Below, piece after piece: positions 1 to 6,029 of a DNA stretch of 7,823 nucleotides. Position numbers and translations under genes: made by a program. How positions within the stretch are numbered: the stretch's first letter is position 1; each line of letters begins with the position of its first letter. This stretch comes from JBDKTH01 sp964558295. GTDB taxonomy: Bacteria > Planctomycetota > Planctomycetia > Pirellulales > Thermoguttaceae. The stretch lies in the NCBI GenBank assembly GCA_964558295.1, contig CAZLDQ010000242.1:1-7823 (forward strand), given 5' to 3'. The notes under the pieces were generated by a model. That model did no database searches, was not told the origin of the DNA, and saw only the letters and a list, made by a program, of their open reading frames with translations.

Positions 1-31
1 ACGATGCCCCAGAACGGTATGGGCCTGGCCT

Positions 32-733
32 CTACGGCTTCTTCTTCAACTTATGTTTGACCGCCCACAGGAACCGCTCCCAGTCGCCGGCGTCCTCGAA
101 CTGACGGCGAGGGAAGATGTCGGCCTGGTCCAGGCTGATGCCGAATCGCGATCGTCGTTCTTCCGTGCCGCACAGTTCCCGCCGCCGCTTCAAGCCTCTC
201 CGATCGAGATAGAGCCAGACGGTGTTCCGATCGCTCCGGTATCCAGCGTAATCCGTCCAGGGCGTTTTGGCGACTCCCTGGGTCAAGGTCGTCGTGATCA
301 GTTCGTCGGTGATGGTCACCTCACGGTCCTGGAAAACGCCGCCCTGCTCTTTCCACAGGCGTTTGACGCGGTAGCTCGCCGAAAGCTGCCGCAGAAACGC
401 CCCGAGCGATGCTAAGGAGGCAAGCATGAACAGCACGCAAAAAACAAGCAGGACGGCACTTCTCTCCTGGATAGCCCGGAGGCAGAAAACAACATCCGCA
501 AAACCGACGAGCAGAATCAGGAACGCCAGCAGGATGCACCACAACGTGAGGTCGAGAATTCCCCGGATGAGCCCGGGATAGGCACGCAAGACATCGTCCA
601 GAGACAGAGGGCCTTTGATGTGGATGGGGGCCGTCAACGTGCCCGTGCCACGTTCGCCACCGACTCGCTGGTCGTCGTCCGGCGGCCACTCGGGCGATCG
701 GTAGGGATTCGAGTCAAACCTGTCGTCGCTCAT
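32..733 (-). CDS. Two-helix membrane protein with YcxB-like C-terminal domain
   Basis: Predicted 233-residue inner-membrane protein of unknown function. Residues 1-60 are polar and hold an NPYRSP motif at 9-14, which recurs near the N-terminus of many planctomycetal membrane proteins. Two hydrophobic segments follow, about 62-86 and 92-113. Residues 133-228 resemble the YcxB-like C-terminal domain: a beta-rich stretch (VTITDELITTTL), then PWTDYAGYRSDRNTVWLYL, then IFPRRQF and an aromatic amphipathic end (DWERFLWAVK), closing with a lysine-rich tail. The ATG at 733 was chosen because the reading frame upstream of it (to 820) is arginine-rich and lacks family character, while MSDDRFDSNPYRSP is a typical start. 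There is no good Shine-Dalgarno sequence. The gene is separated from the sigma-54 activator upstream by 197 bases, so it may have its own promoter. The domain call is from pattern recognition and the function is not known. Confidence 0.75.
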   Translation of the reverse strand: MSDDRFDSNPYRSPEWPPDDDQRVGGERGTGTLTAPIHIKGPLSLDDVLRAYPGLIRGILDLTLWCILLAFLILLVGFADVVFCLRAIQERSAVLLVFCVLFMLASLASLGAFLRQLSASYRVKRLWKEQGGVFQDREVTITDELITTTLTQGVAKTPWTDYAGYRSDRNTVWLYLDRRGLKRRRELCGTEERRSRFGISLDQADIFPRRQFEDAGDWERFLWAVKHKLKKKP

Positions 734-776
734 CGCGATGCCCCGAAAACGGTCGTCTCGGCCGACGGATCGGTAA

Positions 777-793
777 CGGGGCGACACGCCCCG
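777..793. repeat. GC-rich hairpin (7-bp stem, 3-base loop)
   Basis: CGGGGCG and CGCCCCG are perfect reverse complements around an ACA loop. It starts 44 bases upstream of the YcxB-like start codon and would lie in that gene's 5' leader if transcription starts further upstream. No T-run follows on either strand, so it is not a canonical intrinsic terminator. Confidence 0.55.
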
Positions 794-823
794 GCTCCGA
801 TTCGCAGAACACTCGCCCAAACG

Positions 824-841
824 CGCGGCACGAGTGCCGCG
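824..841. repeat. GC-rich hairpin (7-bp stem, tetraloop)
   Basis: CGCGGCA and TGCCGCG pair perfectly around a CGAG loop. On the minus strand it lies about 90 bases after the stop of the sigma-54 activator and about 90 bases before the YcxB-like start. The only T-content after it on that strand is a GTTTG stretch, so at most it is a weak terminator. It could equally be a REP-like dispersed element. Confidence 0.55.
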
Positions 842-894
842 GCTAAACGGGTCGCTCTATGCCCCGCCCCACGATCCACGTCTCAACCAATCCC

Positions 895-920
895 AAATCT
901 GAAATCTGAAATCTGAAATC
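895..920 (+). repeat. Three tandem AAATCTG units plus AAATC
   Basis: AAATCTG occurs at 895-901, 902-908 and 909-915, followed by a partial unit AAATC at 916-920. The block is flanked on both sides by CAATCCC-type sequence and starts 11 bases beyond the stop codon of the sigma-54 activator. A related inverted copy lies at 2021-2036, on the other side of the same gene. Confidence 0.8.
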
Positions 921-930
921 CCCAATCCCC

Positions 931-2001
931 CTACTCCTCGCCGTCCTCCAAATGATACTCCTGGAGCTTCTTGTGGAGCGTGTTGCGGTTGATGCCCAAC
1001 CGGGCGGCGGCCTTGATCTGGACGTTGTCGCAGGAGGCCAGCACTTGGGCGATCAGCTCGCGCTCGACGCGGTTGACGATCTTGGCGTAGAGGTTGTCTT
1101 CGGCCGGGCCGGCGGCGGAGAGGCCGTTTTGGACCAGGTCGGAGACTATCCCGTCCAGATCGGCGCTGCGGCGGCGGCCGATCCGCGGACGCTTGCGCCC
1201 CAACACGGCGTCGGGCAGCAGGTCGCAGGTCAACTCGTCGCCCGGGGCAAGGACCACAGCCCGCTCGATGTAGTTCTGCAGCTCGCGCACGTTCCCCGGC
1301 CAGTCGTAACTGACCAGGGCGTCCATCGCATTGCGGTCGACGTGCGGCACGTGGCGATTGTTCCGCTCGTTGTAGATCCGCAAGAAGTGGCCGACCAGCT
1401 CGGGGATGTCCTCGCGCCGGTCGCGCAAGGGCGGCAGGACGATCGTCACCACGTTGAGCCGGTAGTAGAGGTCTTCACGGAACCGCTCGGCGTCGACCTC
1501 TTCCAACAGGTCGCGGTTGCTGGCCGAGATTACGCGCGTGTCGACGCGGATCGTCTGTGTGTCGCCGACCCGTTCGAATTCATGCTCCTGGAGTACGCGC
1601 AAGAGCTTGACCTGGAGCTTGGCGGTCGTGGAGTTGATCTCGTCCAAGAAGATCGTGCCGGTGTGGGCGGCTTCAAAGCGGCCGGTGCGATTGTCGATCG
1701 CGCCGGTGAACGCGCCGCGCACATGGCCGAACAGTTCGCTCTCCAGCAGGTTCTCGGCCAACGCGCCGCAGTTGACGCGGATGAACGGGCCGCTTCCGCG
1801 CGGGCTGAGCTGGTGGATCGCCTTGGCGATCAGTTCCTTGCCCGTGCCCGTCTCGCCCAAGAGGAGGACCGAAGCGTTGGACCGGGCGACCTGGCGCGTG
1901 AGGCGATAGACCTGTTCCATGGCCGGCCCCGAACCGATCAGGCTGGGGATCGGCGGCCCAGTTTCGTTCAGGTTGGCGGCGGACGGGAGGTTGCGGGGCA
2001 T
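931..2001 (-). CDS. Stand-alone sigma-54 (RpoN) dependent transcriptional activator
   Basis: Cytoplasmic bacterial enhancer-binding protein, 356 residues, that uses ATP hydrolysis to open promoters bound by sigma-54 RNA polymerase. The AAA+ domain fills about 19-255: Walker A GETGTGKE at 49-56, the sigma-54-contacting GAFTGA loop at 96-101, Walker B TIFLDE at 116-121, the FREDLYYRL segment near 174-182, and the WPGNVRELQN sensor-II motif at 234-243. After a basic linker (268-280), a Fis-type helix-turn-helix ends the protein at about 320-350 (AAARLGINRNTLHKKL). No receiver, GAF or PAS domain precedes the AAA+ domain; only about 18 residues do, as in PspF-type activators. Such proteins need another input, often a binding partner. 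The ATG at 2001 has no evident Shine-Dalgarno sequence; a later ATG at residue 28 would cut into the AAA+ fold. The gene lies 86 bases after the HEAT-repeat gene on the same strand. Its target promoters cannot be told from this window. Confidence 0.95.
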   Translation of the reverse strand: MPRNLPSAANLNETGPPIPSLIGSGPAMEQVYRLTRQVARSNASVLLLGETGTGKELIAKAIHQLSPRGSGPFIRVNCGALAENLLESELFGHVRGAFTGAIDNRTGRFEAAHTGTIFLDEINSTTAKLQVKLLRVLQEHEFERVGDTQTIRVDTRVISASNRDLLEEVDAERFREDLYYRLNVVTIVLPPLRDRREDIPELVGHFLRIYNERNNRHVPHVDRNAMDALVSYDWPGNVRELQNYIERAVVLAPGDELTCDLLPDAVLGRKRPRIGRRRSADLDGIVSDLVQNGLSAAGPAEDNLYAKIVNRVERELIAQVLASCDNVQIKAAARLGINRNTLHKKLQEYHLEDGEE

Positions 2002-2020
2002 TAGGGGGAGTTCAAATTCG

Positions 2021-2036
2021 AGATTTCAGATTGGGG
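2021..2036 (-). repeat. Inverted partial copy of the AAATCTG repeat
   Basis: Read on the minus strand this is CCCCAATCTGAAATCT. It matches CCCAAATCTGAAATCT at 892-907 on the plus strand in 15 of 16 positions. It lies in the 86-base gap between the HEAT-repeat gene and the sigma-54 activator, 20 bases before the activator's start codon. It carries one full AATCTGAAATCT stretch rather than three tandem units. The rest of the gap shows only short weak inverted repeats (such as TTGTG with CACAA) and no T-run, so I see no terminator there. Confidence 0.65.
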
Positions 2037-2087
2037 CTCGCGGGGGAAGCCTCGTTGTGACGGAGAACACAAGCGGATGAAGAGATT

Positions 2088-4373
2088 TTAGGGTTGCTGT
2101 TTCTGCGGGTCCGAGGGGGCATGGCGGTGTCCGGGGGCCTTCTTGTTATCGGCAGAAAGGGCGTTTGATTGCTCTCTTGATCGGGATTCGATGCAGTCGA
2201 GGATCGCTCCGAGCACCTGTTGGGTGTCGCTGTCGAGGGTGGAACTTTGATTATAGCGATCATACTGCAAGAGAATCTGCTGGGCAGTCAAGAGCACTCC
2301 ATGCTTGGCCACGCTCTCTTGGAAGGCGGCCAGAGCGGCCTTGCGACTTGCCAAGGGCTCGGTCACTTGGCTAGCCTGATCGACGAGCATTTGCTGGCTC
2401 TTTGGGGTGCTCAAATTCCCCAGAACGGTGAGTGCCTGCGGGGCAAGAGCCGGAATGCGATAGGAGAGACGTACTAGTTCCTCCAGACGTCGGAGGCCGA
2501 AGAGCGATTGTTCCTGAGCACTCAGGTCCCCCAGCCAACCGATCGCGGCTACGGCCTGGGCCTGACGCTCTTCATAGGGGACTTGGAGGGGACCCAGCTG
2601 TACTAGCAATTGGTCCACGATCCAACGGGTGTCTTCCTCGGTGTGGGGTGGCACGAAGTTCATCGTCAACCGGTCTCCCTGGGCGAGATGGGCGGCCAGT
2701 TTCGCCTGTCCCAAGCGTTCCAAGACAGCCACGGGCACCCAGGCCGAGCGGCAGTCGAAGCGGAGTTGTTGGAGGAGGTTCTGGACGGTCCGTTCGCCGA
2801 GCGAGGCGGCAACGAAGATCACCTCATAATCGGGCGAGGCGATCACTTGACGCACCACTTCCTGGCCACTGACGGCCGTGTCGACCTGGTAGCCCAGACG
2901 GATCAAAAGGCCGGCCGTCTTTTGTGCGTCTTCGCGCATCAGATCGGCCACCAACGCCCGCCGAGAACCGCGCGTGGCAATGAAGTAGCCCAACGCGTCG
3001 GTTACATAGTTGGACCCGGCAAACGGCTTGCTTGGCTTCAGAGCGAGGATCGTCTGAACGGCGACAAACCGCAGACGCCGGTCGGGATGACGCAGGGCGC
3101 GCACCAAGGGCGACGGCTGGGCTCCCTGGCAGAGCAGGGCTTCGGCCTTCCCTTGCGTGCCGAGAATCTGCACGGCCGCGGTGGCCGCCGGGGTATGGTC
3201 GGTCTCCATGGCATAGACGAGCACGTCCTCCAGGGCTTTCTGGTCAAAGCCGGCCGCCACGGCAGCGGGCGAGCCGGCCGCGATCGGCAGCGGTTTGGGC
3301 AGGCCGTTGTCGTAGGCCGCCTTTTCCAGAAGCGTGGTCAGATAAAGCCGGCGGATGTCGGCGTCCGCCGGCTTCACGGCATATGCCTCGCGGGCAAAGC
3401 GCACGGCCATCTGCCGCGAGACCTCGGCCGCCGCGGCCCGTTGGGCGACCGGCTGTTTCGCGGCGGCGTCCCAGGACCAGAGTTCCACGCGGCCATCGAC
3501 ATCGGGCTTCAAGGTCACGCGTTGCTCGAAGTAATTCTTCGCCTGTTCGGCCAGCAGTACGGCAGCCTCGTCCCGGTTGGGGACATGGCCGACCAGCTTG
3601 CGAAGCGCGGCGGTGGCCGCTTCGCGTACCAAAGGGGGCGTCGGTTCGGCGGTACACGGGGCGAGCAAGTACGGAATCGCCCGGCGAACGTCCAAGTCGG
3701 CCAGGACGCCGATCGTCGGAGCCAGGATCTTTGGGTCGGAGGCTTCCAGGGCCCCGAGCAGAGGTTCCACAGCATCCGAGCCCAACTCGACAAGCATTGC
3801 CCGCACGGTCGGATGTTCGCCCGCGCGACTCGAATCGGCCAGCACCGCCAGCAACGGCCCTACGGCCGCCCCGCGTGCGCGGCGCAGACCATCGACCGCC
3901 CGAAATCGGGCTTCTTCCGAGGTTGATTGGAGTTGTCCGACCAGCGCGGCCAGTCGCTGCGGATCGGTCAGTTCGCGCTGGGCGGCCGCGAGCACGGCCT
4001 CGGCCAGTTGCCGGCCTTCCGGATCGAGGTCCGTCCGGGTGGTCATGGAGACAAAGACGGCCGAGCCGAGCTGGTCGGCCAAGGCAGCCAATTGTTTAGC
4101 GTCAAGCTTCGCGTCGAGGACCTTCTTTAACAGCGGCCGGGCCAGGTCGGGCCGGCGCAGGTCGATCAGGATCTGTGCTGCCCGGGCACAGTCGAGCGGC
4201 GTGGTCGGCTTGGTGGCCAGGATCGCCTCGACAGCCGGATCTTCCGGCGGCGCCACTTTGACCTCGGCCGGTTTGGCTTCTTGGGCCCAGACGGTAGGCC
4301 CCGCGGTGACCAGCGGTAGGGCAACGATCAGAAGAACGCCGAATTTGCAGGGCGTGAGCATGCGTAGTCTCAT
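2088..4373 (-). CDS. Exported HEAT-repeat protein with receiver-like block
   Basis: Protein of 761 residues, probably exported across the cytoplasmic membrane; function unknown. Residues 1-30 form a Sec-type signal peptide: basic start (MRLRMLTPCK), hydrophobic core (GVLLIVALPLVTA) and a likely signal peptidase I site after VWA. There is no lipobox. Helical HEAT-like repeats occupy about 140-265 (for example ARFRAVDGLRRA and AVEPLLGALE) and 380-446 (SPLVRALRHPDRRLRFVAVQ). Residues about 470-592 resemble a CheY-like receiver fold without its acidic phosphorylation site. Further helical repeats follow to about 725, then a polar tail rich in lysine, histidine, proline and glutamine. The gene starts 15 bases after the argH stop, so co-transcription with argH is likely. 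The ATG at 4373 lacks a clear Shine-Dalgarno sequence; an ATG at 4361 would shorten the signal peptide by four residues and is equally possible. The reading frame, export signal and repeats are well supported; the role is not, and scaffold is only a guess from the repeats. Confidence 0.85.
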   Translation of the reverse strand: MRLRMLTPCKFGVLLIVALPLVTAGPTVWAQEAKPAEVKVAPPEDPAVEAILATKPTTPLDCARAAQILIDLRRPDLARPLLKKVLDAKLDAKQLAALADQLGSAVFVSMTTRTDLDPEGRQLAEAVLAAAQRELTDPQRLAALVGQLQSTSEEARFRAVDGLRRARGAAVGPLLAVLADSSRAGEHPTVRAMLVELGSDAVEPLLGALEASDPKILAPTIGVLADLDVRRAIPYLLAPCTAEPTPPLVREAATAALRKLVGHVPNRDEAAVLLAEQAKNYFEQRVTLKPDVDGRVELWSWDAAAKQPVAQRAAAAEVSRQMAVRFAREAYAVKPADADIRRLYLTTLLEKAAYDNGLPKPLPIAAGSPAAVAAGFDQKALEDVLVYAMETDHTPAATAAVQILGTQGKAEALLCQGAQPSPLVRALRHPDRRLRFVAVQTILALKPSKPFAGSNYVTDALGYFIATRGSRRALVADLMREDAQKTAGLLIRLGYQVDTAVSGQEVVRQVIASPDYEVIFVAASLGERTVQNLLQQLRFDCRSAWVPVAVLERLGQAKLAAHLAQGDRLTMNFVPPHTEEDTRWIVDQLLVQLGPLQVPYEERQAQAVAAIGWLGDLSAQEQSLFGLRRLEELVRLSYRIPALAPQALTVLGNLSTPKSQQMLVDQASQVTEPLASRKAALAAFQESVAKHGVLLTAQQILLQYDRYNQSSTLDSDTQQVLGAILDCIESRSREQSNALSADNKKAPGHRHAPSDPQKQQP

Positions 4374-4388
4374 GGGGATTGCCGGGGG

Positions 4389-5780
4389 TCACTCACTTGG
4401 ATTCAGGTTGGTCAGGGTTTTCCAACGCTCGATCTGTTTCCGCACTTCGGCCGGGGCGGTCGAGCCGTAGCTTTGCATCGCCTGGACCGCTTTGTCTACC
4501 CCAAGCACGTCAAACACACGCTGGTCGAGCTCCGGGTGCGCGGCACGGAACTCGTCCAGCGACAGGTCGGCCAAACGCACGTGGCGGTCCATCGCCAGAC
4601 GTACCAGCCGGCCGACAATACCGTGGGCCGTGCGCTGCGGGATGCCGCGTCGGATGAGGTACTCCATCAGCGTCGTGGCGTCGAGGTAGCCGCGGTCGAG
4701 TCGTTCGGCGATTGCCGGGCGGTTCAACTCGGCGCCGGCCACCAGCGGAGCGGCCAGTTCCAACGAGGCTTTGACCGTATCGAACGAGTCGAACACCGGT
4801 GGCTTGTCTTCCTGGAGGTCGCGGTTATAGGCCAGTGGGAGCCCCTTGATTAGTACCAAAAGGGTTTGCAGGTTGCCGATCACCCGGCCGGTCTTGCCGC
4901 GAACCAGTTCCAGTACGTCGGGGTTGACCTTCTGGGGCATGATCGACGAGCCGGTGCAAAAGGCCTGCGGCAGCTTGAGGAAGTTGAACTCGACGGTGGA
5001 CCAGAGGATCCACTCCTCGGCCCAGGTGCTCAGGTGTTCGGCAATCAGAGCCAGGACAAAGGCGAATTCGGCGGAAAAGTCGCGGTCGCTCGAGGCGTCG
5101 AGGCTGTTGGCCGCCACGGCCTCGAAGCCGAGCCGGCGGGCCACGTCGTCGCGGTCGATCGGCAGACTCGTGCCGGCCAGGGCCGCGGCGCCGAGAGTGA
5201 GCGTGTTGACCCGGCGGCGGCAATCGGCCAGGCGTTGGCGGTCGCGCTCGAATTTTTCGCAATAAGCGAGCCAATAGTGGGGGGCGAGCACCGGCTGGGC
5301 CCGCTGGGTGTGGGTGTAGCCCGGAAGGATTACGTCGAAGTCGGCATCGCAGCGCCCGACGAACGCCCGCTGGAGGTTGACGAGTCGAGCGTCGATCTGG
5401 TCAATCGCATCGCGGACCCAGAGACGCAGGTCAGTGGAGACCTGATCGTTGCGACTGCGGGCCGTATGGAGCTTGCGTCCCACGTCGCCGGTCCGTTCGA
5501 CCAGGGCCCGCTCGATATGCATGTGGATGTCTTCCAGTTCGATTTTGAACGGGAAGCGTCCTTCTTCGATTTCTTGGCCAATCTGGCGGAGCGTCTGCTC
5601 AATCTGGCGGCATTCGTCGGCGCTAATCAAACCGACCTTGGCCAACATTTGGGCATGGGCGATTGAGCCGGTGATGTCGTGGGCATAGAGGCGTTGGTCG
5701 AAGCTGATGCTTTCAGTGAATTCTTCCACGCGCCGATCCGTCGACTCTTGAAATACTCCTCCCCAGGCTTTTTCCGCCAC
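4389..5780 (-). CDS. argH: Argininosuccinate lyase
   Basis: Cytoplasmic enzyme of the fumarase/aspartase superfamily that splits argininosuccinate into arginine and fumarate, the last step of arginine synthesis; it normally works as a homotetramer. The protein has 463 residues from the chosen start, the usual family length. Motifs, numbered from that start: KLHTARSRNDQV at 103-114, GYTHTQRAQP at 154-163 with the conserved His at 157, and the signature loop GSSIMPQKVNPD at 277-288, which carries the catalytic serine. AYNRDLQEDK at 317-326 is also a conserved block. The usual WGGRF near the N-terminus reads WGGVF. I prefer the GTG at 5780 over the GTG at 5792: GGAG lies 6 bases upstream of it and the protein then begins MAEKAWGG as in relatives. 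It is the first gene of a likely operon with the HEAT-repeat gene and is divergent from carB. Confidence 0.95.
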   Translation of the reverse strand: MAEKAWGGVFQESTDRRVEEFTESISFDQRLYAHDITGSIAHAQMLAKVGLISADECRQIEQTLRQIGQEIEEGRFPFKIELEDIHMHIERALVERTGDVGRKLHTARSRNDQVSTDLRLWVRDAIDQIDARLVNLQRAFVGRCDADFDVILPGYTHTQRAQPVLAPHYWLAYCEKFERDRQRLADCRRRVNTLTLGAAALAGTSLPIDRDDVARRLGFEAVAANSLDASSDRDFSAEFAFVLALIAEHLSTWAEEWILWSTVEFNFLKLPQAFCTGSSIMPQKVNPDVLELVRGKTGRVIGNLQTLLVLIKGLPLAYNRDLQEDKPPVFDSFDTVKASLELAAPLVAGAELNRPAIAERLDRGYLDATTLMEYLIRRGIPQRTAHGIVGRLVRLAMDRHVRLADLSLDEFRAAHPELDQRVFDVLGVDKAVQAMQSYGSTAPAEVRKQIERWKTLTNLNPSE

Positions 5781-5786
5781 GTTACG

Positions 5787-5790
5787 CTCC
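5787..5790 (-). promoter_or_regulatory. argH ribosome binding site (GGAG)
   Basis: On the minus strand GGAG is followed by CGTAAC and then the GTG at 5780, a normal 6-base spacing. This decides the start: the alternative GTG at 5792 would place these bases inside the coding region and has no comparable purine tract before it. Confidence 0.65.
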
Positions 5791-5829
5791 ACTTCTGCAG
5801 GTCAAGGCAGGGAATGCCCAAAATGCACC

Positions 5830-5852
5830 AACTTATTTACTCTAAATACGTT
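5830..5852. promoter_or_regulatory. Operator-like inverted repeat over the argH -10 box
   Basis: The 10-base half-site AACTTATTTA (5830-5839) and TAAATACGTT (5843-5852) are reverse complements at 9 of 10 positions, around a CTC centre. The repeat is AT-rich in a GC-rich region and covers the argH -10 box and the predicted transcription start, the place where a repressor would block initiation. The regulator is unknown. The repeat is similar in length and AT-richness to arginine-repressor boxes, but it does not match the TGAAT/ATTCA core I would expect for ArgR/AhrC. Confidence 0.5.
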
Positions 5853-5867
5853 ACGGCGAGTTGTCAA
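5839..5867 (-). promoter_or_regulatory. Sigma-70-type promoter of argH
   Basis: On the minus strand a perfect -35 TTGACA (5862-5867) is followed by a 17-base spacer and a -10 TAGAGT (5839-5844), which matches TATAAT at four of six positions. The expected start of transcription is near 5832, giving an untranslated leader of about 50 bases before the GTG at 5780. The -35 overlaps a plus-strand TTGTCA hexamer that might serve carB. Confidence 0.7.
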
Positions 5868-5887
5868 CGAACGACCGCCAGGGGGAT

Positions 5888-5893
5888 TATACT
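5888..5893 (+). promoter_or_regulatory. Possible -10 element for carB (TATACT)
   Basis: TATACT matches the sigma-70 -10 consensus at five of six positions and is the best such hexamer on the plus strand before carB. The nearest good -35, TTGTCA at 5861-5866, is 21 bases away, which is too long for a standard promoter. If used, transcription would start near 5900 and leave a leader of about 168 bases. A weaker alternative is TTGTCG (5944-5949), 17 bases, TTAACT (5967-5972). Confidence 0.3.
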
Positions 5894-5958
5894 TCACCCC
5901 TACCAGTCCGGAAGCCGGCGGGGGAAAGCGCGGCAGCGGGCTCTTGTCGAATTAGCTC

Positions 5959-5992
5959 ATCTCATGTTAACTTCATGGGATTTTAGTTTTTT
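5959..5992 (+). terminator. Intrinsic terminator-like hairpin in the carB leader
   Basis: ATCTCATG (5959-5966) pairs with CATGGGAT (5974-5981) over 8 base pairs, one of them G-U, around the loop TTAACTT. It runs directly into TTTAGTTTTTT (5982-5992). A hairpin followed by a T-rich tract is the form of a Rho-independent terminator. It lies about 75 bases before the carB start with no gene of its own orientation upstream in the spacer, so it would act as an attenuator in the carB leader. The stem is AT-rich and only moderately stable, so it may be a leaky or regulated terminator, or chance. Confidence 0.45.
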
Positions 5993-5999
5993 GCGCTCC

Positions 6000-6029
6000 G
6001 GCGCCGGGCAGCGCCGTCCTGCCGGTGCC
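6000..6029 (+). promoter_or_regulatory. GC-rich stem-loop in the carB leader
   Basis: The left arm at 6000-6011 pairs with 6019-6029 over 11 base pairs, with one bulged G at 6006 and one G-U pair, around the 7-base loop CGCCGTC. No T-run follows, so it is not a terminator on the plus strand. It ends 25 bases before the carB ribosome binding site. An overlapping alternative stem (CCGGT at 6022-6026 with ACCGG at 6036-6040) would compete with it. Confidence 0.45.

Larger units (their letters stand above)
734..930. other. Spacer with two hairpins and a heptad repeat
   Basis: This non-coding stretch lies between the stop of the sigma-54 activator and the start of the YcxB-like gene, both on the minus strand. 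It contains a 7-bp stem hairpin at 777-793, another at 824-841, and three tandem AAATCTG units at 895-915. I found no convincing sigma-70 promoter on the minus strand; TTGAGA followed about 19 bases later by CATAGA is weak. The only sigma-54-like GG-N10-GC spacing falls inside the 824-841 hairpin and lacks the TTGC element. Confidence 0.6.

Noticed and set aside
731..740. Perfect palindrome CATCGCGATG over the start codon of the YcxB-like gene
   Set aside because: A 10-base palindrome is short and expected by chance; it mostly reflects the start codon and an adjacent CGCG.
952..2004. A 350-codon open frame on the plus strand opposite the sigma-54 activator
   Set aside because: The opposite strand encodes all AAA+ and helix-turn-helix motifs in order; this frame is a mirror of its codon bias.
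2085..2090. TAAAAT on the minus strand as a -10 box for the sigma-54 activator
   Set aside because: It coincides with the stop codon of the HEAT-repeat gene and there is no acceptable -35 hexamer 16-18 bases upstream.
2418..2429. CCCCAGAACGGT shared with the left end of the window (about 7-18)
   Set aside because: The match is only about 12 bases, one copy is inside a coding region, and there is no further similarity; it looks like coincidence.
2610..3926. A 438-codon open frame on the plus strand opposite the HEAT-repeat gene
   Set aside because: The minus-strand protein has a signal peptide and helical repeats over its whole length. The plus-strand product is Gly/Arg-rich without domain structure and has no ribosome binding site that stands out.
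5905..5912. AGTCCGGA resembling the start of a PyrR-binding RNA loop
   Set aside because: It fits the first eight positions of the consensus ARUCCNGNGAGGYU as I recall it, but the following GAGGYU part is absent (AGCCGG instead), so it does not support PyrR control.
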